A stretch of 60,817 nt of DNA from Beroe ovata (lineage: Eukaryota; Ctenophora; Nuda; Beroida; Beroidae). The notes beneath the pieces are model-generated. The model was not told the DNA's origin. It did not search any database and worked only from the letters and a program-made list of their open reading frames with translations. The position numbers and the translations under genes were made by a program. This document shows, piece after piece, positions 1 to 10,153 of this stretch (position 1 is its first letter; the number at the start of each line of letters is the position of its first letter). Where the stretch lies: contig CAMPET010000023.1 of assembly GCA_946803715.1 (NCBI GenBank), forward strand, positions 131,190-192,006. Direction: 5' to 3'.

Positions 1-22
1 TGTGTGTGTGTGTGTGTGTGTG
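1..22. repeat. (TG)n microsatellite
   Basis: The window opens inside an uninterrupted TG dinucleotide run of 22 bases; its true length is cut by the window edge. Confidence 0.95.
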
Positions 23-374
23 TCACACCCTCCCTTTCTCTCGGTGGGGAATGCTGTGACGTTACATGGTTCCCATCAATATTGAGCATCACGACGTTTC
101 ACGGGCTCCCTCTCTTGTCAATGGTAATACAAGTTGATTATTTTTAATTTATGATTTATAGGTATCGTGACATTTCATTTAGCAAATCAAATCAACACTA
201 AACAGGCATTTATAGTCGATCAGAGAGATCTTCATACCAATGACAGCAGACTTCTATTGTAACTTTGAGGGTCTATGTCATGCTAAATCTAAGACCCCAA
301 TTTCCGTAACAGATATTAATCTACCGCCCTCCCCAGTCTCCCAAATAATACGAATAGCCCCCAGCAAGACTCAC

Positions 375-1472
375 CTTTACACTTGTGGGGTTTTTCCTTA
401 GTGTGAGTCCGAATGTGGTAAATTAACTTGTACTTCCGAGAAAAGGGGTGATTGGCATTCTTACAATTTTCCCACCAACACAAGAATGGAGTTTCCTTCA
501 CGTGATGCGAGTTGATGTGTTGACCAAGGGCGGAAACATCGTTGAACTTGATACCACAAGGCTGTGTAAACAAGGAGATATTGGAAATTAAAATGGAACA
601 AAAGTAGAGGGTTGCAGGATCTAGCTATGCAAACTAGGACATGAAGAATGAGACGCCTTCTCATCACGAAGAAGTTACCTGTCGTGTGATCTGATCAACC
701 CATCGACACTCGTTAACTTCTTCTGGTGTTTTCCGGATCGGTGCACCACCCTGAGTTGTCATGGTGATGTTAACTGCTAGGTGGTCTGTCAGATGTCATG
801 GTGATGTTAGTTGTCATGGTGATGTTAGTTGTTAGGGTGATCTGTCAGATGTCATGGTGGAGTTAGTTGTCATGGTTATGCTGGTTGTCAGGGTGTATAA
901 GATGTCATGGTTATGTTAGTTGTCGGGGTGTATAAAATGTCATGGTTATGTTAGTTGTCATGGTAATTTTAGTTGTCAGGGTGACTTTTGACTCCGTTAC
1001 ACCCTTGACAACACTAACCTGTAAGGGGGTGGTCCGTGGACTGTTATGGGAGACAGTACTCGGTGACGGCATGTTGGGCGAGTTCAGTGAGACAATGTCA
1101 CTGGGCGTTGTGTTTGTTGGCATCTCCCCTCCCCCTCCCCCTCCACTCATCAAATATTGGAGAAAGTTGTTCTGACCTGAGATGAAAGAGGAGGGTTGCT
1201 ATTGCATAGCTCACTGAGAATTCATGAGAATGATCCCAACATGAACAGCTAATAACGAAAAACAATAACAAAACCACGCCCATTTTTCAACCACCCCTAT
1301 TTAGATGTGAGAACCTACCCGTGTCTTGATTCGGAAACATGGGGTCAGGCACTTGGGGAGGATAATTAGCGTAGTTATTCGACAGATAGAGTTCCATATC
1401 AGGGGTATTGGCTACAGGAGGTTCTCTCAGTCCTTGTAAACCATTTTCACTCGTGAACCATTCCACAGTCAT
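375..1472 (-). CDS. Gli/Glis/Zic-type C2H2 zinc-finger transcription factor, 5' exons (partial)
   Basis: Three exons on the minus strand join in phase: 1319-1472 (ATG at 1472), 679-773 and 375-561, each with GT/AG borders. They encode an acidic, Pro/Asn-rich N-terminus of about 51 residues, then a first finger beginning ECRWVD with a second Cys in PCGIKF and histidines in QHINSHH. A second finger follows (FLCWWENC ... YKLIYHIRTH), then the linker TKEKPHKC that opens finger 3. The CRWVD start and the YK(L/M)xxHIRxH(T)xEKP helix-linker are diagnostic of the Gli/Glis/Zic family, DNA-binding nuclear factors that usually have five fingers. The 3' exons with fingers 3-5 lie off the left edge. The split first finger resembles Zic, but the linker resembles Glis, so the subfamily is left open. 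Family is confident; the start codon is less so. Confidence 0.8.
758..965. repeat. Minisatellite in zinc-finger gene intron 1
   Basis: Imperfect tandem copies of about 18-20 bp built on GTCATGGTGATGTTAGTT and shorter variants, some carrying AGGGTGTATAA instead. The array abuts the 3' splice site of exon 679-773, and its last unit forms the first codons of that exon. Confidence 0.8.
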
Positions 1473-4003
1473 TGCATAACATACTACCGATTGTTGGGTG
1501 TGATATTAGATGTTTTATAAACTGGTTGCTGTTATTATCGTTGAGATTTAATCGAAATTACGGGTCACGGGTGTCATGGTAAGTCAATGAAGTGAAGGGT
1601 TATGGGTTATTGGGATGCGGCGTGCCGCAGACGAGGCATCGTGCCGACCATAAGGAAATGTCAATTGGGAATGTCACATTTAGAAATCAAGTCAACAAAG
1701 TGAAAAGAGAATGGCGAAGTTACTGATGCAAACATCGATTAAAATATTTTTAGTTATTTGATTGATTTGGAAAACTGTAAAATGCGCTATGGCGTGAAAC
1801 GATTAGACCATATGAGAAGCGTGGCGGATCTTTAGTGACATTGATGTATTCAACACTCGTAGAATACATTTTCAGAGTGTTATTAAGCATCACATACAAT
1901 CATGTGTGTTTAAGTGTGTGTTTATTATTATTATAAGACCCACGGTGGGGTCACCACAAAGGGCTTCTAAAACAAGTATATATTTAACAATTCACACAAA
2001 TATGAAAACTCAACCTACTTAACTATCACTTATTTTATAAATTCCAATTTACTATACTCCTTGAGACAAAAATAAAATGCGTTATAATTTCTTGCAAAGA
2101 ACATGGCGCAGGCTGATTGTTTGGGTCTTTTTTGATGCTGATTCCTTGATAATACCTACGTCATTATTGATGCTAGTTTACTAATGATGATATTAATTTA
2201 TAGTGGTAACGTCATAATAGATGCTGTTTACGCTATGACTGATGTATGAGGGATCTTCTGAATAGTGACAGCATGATTGTGTTGATGGTTATTGGTGATT
2301 TATTCAAAAAGAGGAAGACCATATCAAGGGGCTGGCAAGCCCCTCGCGGCATCTCTAGCAAATGTTGAACGTGCGAGCAAAAAGGGCCCGAAGGGCCCTT
2401 TTTGCGATGTGTTTTTGATGTGTGTTTTTTGTAAACTAATGATGCAAACAATGAACTGCGATATCATAGGAAAACCAAAAAACAGTTCCCGTCTGAAAAA
2501 TGACCAGTTAAGCAGGAGGCGCTCTTTCTAACCCGATGTAATGAGTCATTATGCAAAATCACCACACAATCTTACCACCACAATAGCTGTGTCATATATA
2601 TAGGGGAACCTGCAGCAATCAAAGAGCCGGAGTGATTAAGAGGAATTTTATCGACGTTTATGGAAAGAGAGCGAGAGCAATAGTCAACACAAATTGCATG
2701 TTCCCTAGAAACCAATGAACTTTACTGGCACCCAATGCACAACGAATGAACAATTGATGATGGAACTGATTATGAAGACGCGAAGAGTAGTAGTGTCTTT
2801 ATTCCATTGTTTTAACCCCGATTAATTTCTGTATTTTTGAAGACATTCCCGAGTCAAAAACTAGCGTACACAACTTTAAAAACTAAACTGATAACCATTG
2901 TTAAAATGGTGTTTAAACAAAGCTCGATTCGACTTGTGTAAATTTCGGAATGCTTCTTACTAGCTCAAGTGTCTTAGACTTCTCATCAGTTAAAAAGAAC
3001 GTAGACAAAAATTGCTAAATTGATAGCTAAATCAAAATAAACGAGCAAATCGATGACCGTTATAGTGAAATTGCGCTCAGTACGCTTTGAGTGCAGAAGA
3101 AAAATGCCCGGTTGCGTTCAAACTTACATGCATCCCTCATCAAGTGCAGAGAAAACTGAACAATGCGAATGAAAATCGAACAATCGGTAATTAAAACAGG
3201 AGAGAGCGAAACGCGCGCAAAAAGAAAAAGAAATTTAGCAATGAGTAGCCGTAGGGCGGTTTTGATTTGAAATAAGTTGCCGCGCGTTCCATAAAGTAGG
3301 ACGAAGCGCGTGTTCGAGCGCGCAGCATTGAGAATGTTGTCGTGCAATCCGTTATCTACGGATACTGACTTATGACAAAAGAATACTTATGCAAGGATTA
3401 AGATAAGCAACTAAAATAAACAAAGCTAACATGCTTACATCAAACAATAAAACAAGCGATTGAGTGACCTCATTCATTCGACGCTACGACGTAACGATTT
3501 AAACCAGGTCATAATTGTGTCGGTAGTTATTGATCAGATGTGATGTAATGAACAGAAACGGCAAGAATGTTATCCATGAAAATGAGTGACATCTGAGTCA
3601 TATGAGCAAGGAAACGCATGAAGAAGAAATACCATTGCAAACATAAAGGAATGGAATAGAACAGTTTGGTATGTGAGGGAAAACAGTCCCAAACAGTGGA
3701 GGGAAAATATTTCAACTACTATACGTACATAAAACTACATACATAAAACTAATGACTTGGAGAATGTTCAATAAATTATCATGATATATCTAAAATCCAT
3801 TACTTATTGAAATCATACGGAATAAAAACAGCAAACGAAATTCTAGCACGATGGGCGCTATCGATTATACTCACTAAAGAATAATAAATTACTATGAACT
3901 AAAATCATGGATTGCTTAAATCCCTATTCACTTAGCTGTACACGGCGTAAGGAACACACTTGGCCACAGGAAAGACATACACATACACAGATGTGAAACA
4001 CCG
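1473..4003. other. Intergenic region, no gene recognised
   Basis: AT-rich sequence between the zinc-finger gene start and the SCP2-domain gene 3' end (divergent start/tail arrangement on the same strand). I see no exon-like ORF with splice sites. A perfect 13-bp-arm hairpin lies at 2377-2405. The short ORFs here have no family resemblance. Confidence 0.6.
2377..2405. repeat. Perfect hairpin, 13-bp arms, 3-nt loop
   Basis: Arms GCAAAAAGGGCCC and GGGCCCTTTTTGC flank GAA. It lies in intergenic DNA and is not tied to a recognised gene end. Confidence 0.85.
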
Positions 4004-6071
4004 TCATTTTGATTCCTCGGATATGGCCCCCTGTAAGCTCTTGAAAAGAGCGCTGAGTTTCAGTGCTTGCATCATGTTTCCTTCCAATTTGAGTTGACCT
4101 GAAAACATTATACAATATATACACGTTATTGATGACACGTTAGTTATTGACTTTAACGTGACGACAAATGAGGTTTTTTATCGAATTATTGTCCTCTCAT
4201 AGAGTTGGGAGCAATGAGATACTTCTCGATTTGGAAGCTACAAATACCACTTTTTGAGCTTATCGAGACAGACGAAGTGTTGTTTTCGGGAATCGGTTGG
4301 TTACCCGTTACTTACCTCAATGTGTATTGTGATTGGCAATTATCGACAAGGACAACACATTATCTGCATGTTAAACAGAGAATACTGTTAATGACAAGCA
4401 GGGGGATCATTATATAGGCGTGTTGATGAGGTTTGTATTTACTATGGAATGTTTACAATTGAATGCTCTTTCGGGTGTTTACTCAGCTGATTTCGTTAAG
4501 AACGGTTCTTATGAAAATTCGACCAGGAAGACTCGTAAGTAGTAGTAGTAACACTTCGTGACATGAGAGTCGTAGTTAAGACAATCATCATACATACACG
4601 CATACACAATCATACGAACATAAATATGCGTATTTTATGTCCCAAATCATTATACCCGGTATGGAAGAATGAGAAACGCTATTGAGAAACCCCTCTGCTA
4701 ATCAAGATTACCATTTACCATGTTATGAATCACTAGCGATCATGTATCCGTAAGTTAACAGGCGATATGATAGCATGAATTACGGTAAAATGATGGTTGC
4801 TAGAGAGAACTGCTTTTGGTGTTACTAAACAGATGGTACTGTTGCTATAGCAACTGTTGCTATGCTACGGGCATGTGAACACTGAACTCATTTCCATGAT
4901 TTGGTTTGCATATAAAGTGGCGGTTCTTTCAGATAAGCGGTGAAATTAGCATAGTGATGACATTCAAATTGCAGCGGAGAGAATGACAAAAACCAAGGCA
5001 CATTGATCGAAGGAATTGATAATATGAAGTGTAGTTTACTGTATGCGAGCAGCTAGAATCTAAATGTTAACTGTTTCAACCAAGACAAATAAAAGAGTGA
5101 ATTAATCACAAGTTCTCCCAAAACAAGCCTACAAATAACCGCCTAATTGTGTACTGTTATGGTATAATGAGTCATTAAATTTGAATGAGAATCTAAAATA
5201 ACATAATTGATCATAATATTGACTGTTATTTGTGAAGATGTGATGTCAGAACATAATTCGAAATGCTGGCAATGATACACAGCTCAAGGGATTGTCTTGT
5301 TACTAGGTTAAGTATATGATTGATGCTAATCATACTTTTTCTCAATTATATTCTTGGTTGCCATGTTTTTATTAGGGGTTATAATCCAATGTGATAACAG
5401 AAAGCATTTACAATTTCTTTGCATGGCTCAAGTCCATAATTTATACAGATACCATGCAGCACGTTTAAAACATCAATTCATATTTAAACATCATAATCAT
5501 ATAAACATTATAATCATAATTTCGAGGCAAGTTCAAGAAGGAGAATAACCTGTCATGTAAGCCGCTGCTGTAGTTGTGTCCCCACCAATCAATGCATAGA
5601 ATGTTTCGTCATTCATTCCTAAAATCACATCTGCACCCTCATCTGCACCAGCTTTTATTGTTCCTACGATAAATAGGATTTAACTCATAACCTCGACCAA
5701 GTCTATTTTGATTTGGTCTTTGGACAGATTTTTGTGCTATCATGGATACTTAACCTTCATCTCTGAGATCCAGTGTCCAATCAGAATCACTCAGCTTGAG
5801 AACAGCAGAGACGCCTGTCTCATGGACTAGCTTGTCTGTTATCAGTGGCTTAAACTTTTCCATCAATTGGGGGATAGCTGGCTGTTGAGGGAGAAACAGT
5901 ATTATTCTCAGCAAATAAAGACTATCAGTAGATTTTCTTGTCAAATGGTATTAGAACTGCTGAGTACAGATAATGAGACCCACTACTCACAGGTATATCA
6001 GAAAAAGTTCTGCATAATTGAGCTTGTGCAGCTCTGGATGCTATGATGCCACATCTTAGTAAATTGAACAT
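4004..6071 (-). CDS. SCP2 sterol/lipid-binding domain protein with mitochondrial-type leader
   Basis: Four exons join in phase: 5991-6071, 5755-5881, 5550-5663 and 4004-4098 (TGA at 4006-4004), giving about 138 residues. The last intron is 1.45 kb. Residues 1-27 (MFNLLRCGIIASRAAQAQLC...) lack acidic residues and carry Arg and hydrophobics, as in a mitochondrial targeting peptide. The rest is a single SCP2 fold: VSAVLKLSDSDWTLDLRD (strand pair), the turn-rich segment GADEGADVILGMNDETFYALIGG, and the closing helix region (GQLKLEGNMMQALKLSALFKSL). SCP2 domains bind fatty acyl-CoAs and sterols in a hydrophobic tunnel. Animal copies usually sit in peroxisomes through a C-terminal SKL. Here the protein ends ESK, without the Leu, which agrees with the mitochondrial leader. 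The family is clear; targeting is inferred. Confidence 0.88.
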
Positions 6072-6651
6072 GTTTGTATACCTGAACAAAAGAAAGCTGA
6101 TCACTAGAATGCAGAAGAGTCCATGCATGATTAATATTTGTCAATAGAGATATAAGATATCTTAATCATCCTCAAATCCCTTGGGAATAACTATCACAGT
6201 GCTACTTGTAGCTAATAAAAATTAAGCATCCCTTTGTCTGGCTTTAGCACTCTGATATTCTCTTTTTGGTTCTATGGTGTAGACCTCTCATAGAAATATC
6301 AAATAGTCATGATACGCATAACGATTGCAATGAAAGATCACTACCAGTTTCTGGCTGGGTTTATGGGCAGAAGAGAATGAGATTGATTGCAACATCCATT
6401 TTTCTCCTTCAATATCAAGAGTAAATATGAAGCCATTTACTCTTTACATTAACTCTTCTGGAATGGTTGCAGTCACTCAAGATTCTCTTCTGAATCCATA
6501 CCAGCAGATAGTCCTATACCCCCTTGTTTCATTTAATAATAATAATAATAATAATTTATAATATAAAGGAATAAGGCACTTCTGTGAAAGTGGTTGCGCT
6601 GTACACGGATAACTCGACCAAATGGAGTTGGAGAGTCGGGATTTTTTGCAA

Positions 6652-6652
6652 N
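6652..6652. other. Single-N assembly gap
   Basis: One undetermined base. Unlike most other Ns in the window, I see no duplicated flanks here. Confidence 0.9.
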
Positions 6653-7488
6653 GTCCCATTCTTCACATGTGTACTTTTCCATCGATTTTTTATCATAAAA
6701 CAAGATTTCATTGTCTATATAACATATAACATTACAAAGAGAATAGATTGAACACTAATTAGGTCATAACTCTTTCATATTATCACACTGTTAAAAGGGA
6801 ATCTAACTTTCATAGACAATTTGGCACGGCAATTGTTATGAATTAAAAAGATAAAGGGAACTGAATTACAGGAAGTTTATAACTGACACATGTATTAATG
6901 CTGTCACTAGAAACTAAAACACCATAACTGTTGATATCAGGGGATAGTAAAAGTCATTTATAATCATCGTGATTATAATCCTGCAACATATTTGAAACTG
7001 TAAGCTGTGAGGGGTACAGGGGGCTAAAACTCCTCTACCCTTGCCACCTGCTGATACAAAGACTCACACAGCAGTTTTCAAGGGGGGCATTACATTCGTT
7101 TAGTTCTTCTGTCACTTGTGAAAATCAAACTTGATATATATCTAAGCATTTTGTAAGTCTCAAACTACACCCCTCGTGACCCTTTTGATCATAAACTATC
7201 AAATAAATCAGATAACCATTGGAAGTAGTTACCACTGGAAGTAGTAACCACTGGTTTATATATACTACTTATAACATTAGTAAAAGGAAATAACAATAGT
7301 GAAAGAAAATTGATCAGGCATTGCCGATTGAAAGAACCCTTCAATTGTCAAAAATACATTTGTGCAATATTTTCTATTGTGTATTGAATTTGATGACAAG
7401 CCCCGTTGAGAATTACGTGATTGGCTCAAATCAATTCACCTACAAGATTAGAATCTATTTATTTATTAATATTGTTGCAATGTTGCCG

Positions 7489-7570
7489 GATGTTATCTGT
7501 CCACAGTTTCTTGCGCGCGCGCGCCTTCATGTTTCGGCGAAGCTATAAGGCGTGCGCGCGCGAGAAATAG
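7489..7570. repeat. CG-rich hairpin repeat (MITE-like), copy 1
   Basis: Begins TTGCCGGATGTTATCTGTCC, followed by a long alternating GC run and, after a short spacer, its inverted counterpart (GCGTGCGCGCGCGAGAAA). The same edge sequence recurs at 7709 and, inverted, near 34620-34660, so this is a dispersed family. Confidence 0.7.
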
Positions 7571-7706
7571 ACATTCTGACGCGAGGCCTTCGTGCGCGCG
7601 ATGAGTAGACTAGTATAGCGGTAAGTCATGTCTGATGTGACTAAGTCTGATACAGCTGATAATCATTAATCAAATAGCTGATCAGATTCGGAGATTCATC
7701 ATTCAT

Positions 7707-7805
7707 CATTGCCGGATGTTAATGTTATCTGTCCACTGTTCACTGCACTGCTTCCCCGTCCCGCGCGCGCGGGAAACAGTGGCCGTGGACAGATAAAATG
7801 CTGAC
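7707..7805. repeat. CG-rich hairpin repeat (MITE-like), copy 2
   Basis: Starts TTGCCGGATGTTAATGTTAT, with inverted halves TATCTGTCCACTGTT and AAACAGTGG..GTGGACAGATA around a CGCGCGCG core. Confidence 0.7.
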
Positions 7806-7856
7806 AAGATCAAGAATTAGTATAAAATAACAAATATAAGTGTAACACTAACATTA

Positions 7857-7960
7857 TCAGCTCGATTAATCGATTTTGGCCTGATGTTATTCATATTGTT
7901 ACTAACAGTAACAATATGAAAAACATCCGGCCAAAAATAAAATCGATTAATCGAGCTGAT
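7857..7960. repeat. Foldback element, about 50-bp imperfect inverted arms
   Basis: The left arm begins TCAGCTCGATTAATCGATTT and the right arm ends AAATCGATTAATCGAGCTGA. The inner halves ATATTGTTAC and GTAACAATAT enclose a loop of about five bases. It resembles a small MITE or foldback transposon; no coding content. Confidence 0.85.
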
Positions 7961-8258
7961 CAAAACCAAGAGTCTGAAACATAAAAAAGTATAATTTCAT
8001 AACCGGCTGGGCGGCAGGTCCAGCTCAAGACTAACTCAAACTGTATCAAATTTGGTACACCAAATCCGTCTGAATTACTCGTGAAACGTATATGGCAATG
8101 GCATGACTTAATGATAATCTTTAACTTTAAGTTTAACATTTAAATTAGTTAACTTGAATAATGAATAAGCAAACACCACCACTTACCAATACCACTGAGG
8201 CTTAATAATTCAAATTAAACAGTTCACTTTCAGTTATTTCGCGTAAGCGAAGTAAATA

Positions 8259-9928
8259 CTAATAGTTACAGCACTCGTACTCGTAGTTTTCTGCCCCTAG
8301 CCCGACAAAACCGAGTTGCTGCACCCCCGAACTTCCCTGCTTTCTCCACTTCCGGAACCTGGCGAGATCTTTGCGTGTCACCATACCGACGGCTTTGTTA
8401 TCCTCGTTAACTATCACTAAGTGTCTGCGAGAGAGTGAGAGACATGATCGTGTGATACATCGTGCGATATATGTACTGTGGCAGAACTCGAATAAATATA
8501 ATGATCATATACTGCGCCCTCAAAAAAAGATCCTATGGGCGTGTACTTATCCATCTCTCTATATGCCAGTAGATAACTTGAATGTCAGTAGTGAACATAC
8601 TAAGTTATCCATGTAATGCTAAGTTACTCCTGGAATCAAGGATCACGATGGGGAAATTGGAGCCTACTTACGCATCATGAGCATCATAAGTAGTCGCAGC
8701 GAGATAAAGAGACATGCGCGCGACTTCCTCAGGACTCTGACTTGTTTCGGAGAATTCTTACTGCTGCAGTTTAGCTGACCCCCACAATAAATGACTTAGT
8801 AATGGGTTTTCCATAGATCCTCGACGAATATTTGCCTCGCCCAATCGCAGATTATGTGATTTTGATGCTAGCATGATAAGCTATCACAATTACATAATTG
8901 TCTGGTCATTAAAAATCGTGCTTAAAGTTGTAATATATTTTGAGCTGTCGATGTAACAACTCGCTTGTTTAAAGTATCGCGATTTGTTATATATGTTGTT
9001 GCTCGGACTTCATAATATTATGACGCCTTCATAATGTTGCCGCTTCACGTAATACCTACTTCTTTACCATTCCCTCTACTTCAGTCGTACCTAAATTTAG
9101 GCGAAACATCCTCAATTTTTCCTGTAACCTCGCCGCTCAAGATTTTTTCTTGATAGAAACACAGCGATAGCAGCAGCAATTCACCTTAGACCCATGCTTC
9201 TGAATAGGTTGAATATCCTTGAAAAGGATACACTTTCATTACACGTGTAGGGAGACAGGTTTATAAACTGTCTCAAGTCCATCTTCAGTCTCATGTGACT
9301 TTCTGGAATGTCTTCAGCCACTTTCTAAAAGAGAGACGTCTCATTTGGGCTATGATAGTATAATAGCAGTCACTCTGCAGCTCAAAGTGTCTTTTTCGAC
9401 ACTAACAAATCACAAAAAGGTACTGAATCTTCGTACTCAAATTCACCTCAATAGTTGGGTATCTGGGGTAGACATCCCTGAAGTCATCAGCGCTCACATC
9501 ACCGTACTGATGCATCGTGTCCTCATCAAAATATGCCTGAAATCCGAGATATTCGTAAGAAAATTCTCATTCTATTCATGAACACCTGCCATCATAATTT
9601 GTGTAGAGTCCCAGAGTCCGATGATGATAGTACAATGTACAATGTATATACACACATACACGTATACACACAGTACACACTCACACACACAAACATACAC
9701 ATACACAGACACACAGACACACACAGACACACACAGACACACACTCATACACAGACACACACNACACTCAGTCTCACTCACACACACACATACACACAAA
9801 CACACACTCACACACACACACATAAACAAACACACACTTACCCTCTTCATGAGAAGGAGAATGAGTTGTTCCCTTGTGATGAGACCCATGAACTGCCCAA
9901 AATGGGACACATCTGGGTCAACTGGTAC
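8259..9928 (-). pseudogene. Second copy of the last four CLC exons (probable alternate haplotype)
   Basis: Exons 9842-9928, 9447-9536, 9185-9324 and 8259-8424 repeat, with synonymous differences only where I compared, the exons at 11715-11801, 11367-11456, 11105-11244 and 10154-10319. They encode the second CBS domain and C-terminus of the CLC protein and keep open frames and splice sites. They have no partner exons of their own upstream in this assembly. I label it a detached copy, probably not a biological pseudogene but an allele duplicated by assembly. Confidence 0.75.
9640..9838. repeat. (CA)n-rich microsatellite with N at 9763
   Basis: Mixed CA/CACAGA/CATA dinucleotide tract in a CLC intron. 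The matching tract in the partner block (11568-11710) is shorter, and the single N at 9763 lies within the tract. Confidence 0.9.
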
Positions 9929-10083
9929 CTGCAGTAATAGGCCTCAATTATAGTTATTCGCATGGTAAGCGCTCGCTAAAATTGGACACAAATTGCGCCC
10001 GAGATGTTGTCAAATTTTAAGCCCTGCTCTCGTCATTTATATAGATTCATTGTCGCTGCAGTTGAATCATTGTTACTTTTTTG

Positions 10084-10084
10084 N
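10084..10084. other. Single-N gap at a duplication junction
   Basis: The base before ends the 1.9-kb block copy 1 and the base after begins copy 2. Confidence 0.9.
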
Positions 10085-10153
10085 TACCAATACCACTGAG
10101 GCTTAATAATTCAAATTAAAGAGTTCAGTTATTTCGCGTAAGCGAAGTAAATA

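Larger units (their letters stand above)
6072..8183. other. Intergenic region with hairpin elements
   Basis: Lies between the SCP2-gene start and the CLC-gene 3' end. It holds an (ATA)n run near 6536-6556, a single-N gap at 6652, two CG-rich hairpin elements (about 7489-7570 and 7707-7805) and a foldback element (7857-7960). No convincing exon was found. Confidence 0.6.
8184..10083. repeat. Duplicated block, copy 1 (partner 10085-11956)
   Basis: About 1.9 kb repeated almost base for base in 10085-11956, with the single N at 10084 exactly at the junction. The copies differ by scattered SNPs (synonymous in exons) and by CA-repeat length. Copy 2 runs on into the next CLC exon, so copy 1 is most easily read as the other haplotype of the same locus placed beside it. 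Confidence 0.85.

Noticed and set aside
1098-1283. Minus-strand ORF upstream of zinc-finger exon 2
   Set aside because: Lies in intron 1; composition and frame are inconsistent with the joined exons.
9533-9953. ORFs through the CA repeats
   Set aside because: Thr/His dipeptide products of a microsatellite. The only coding part there is the CLC exon on the other strand.
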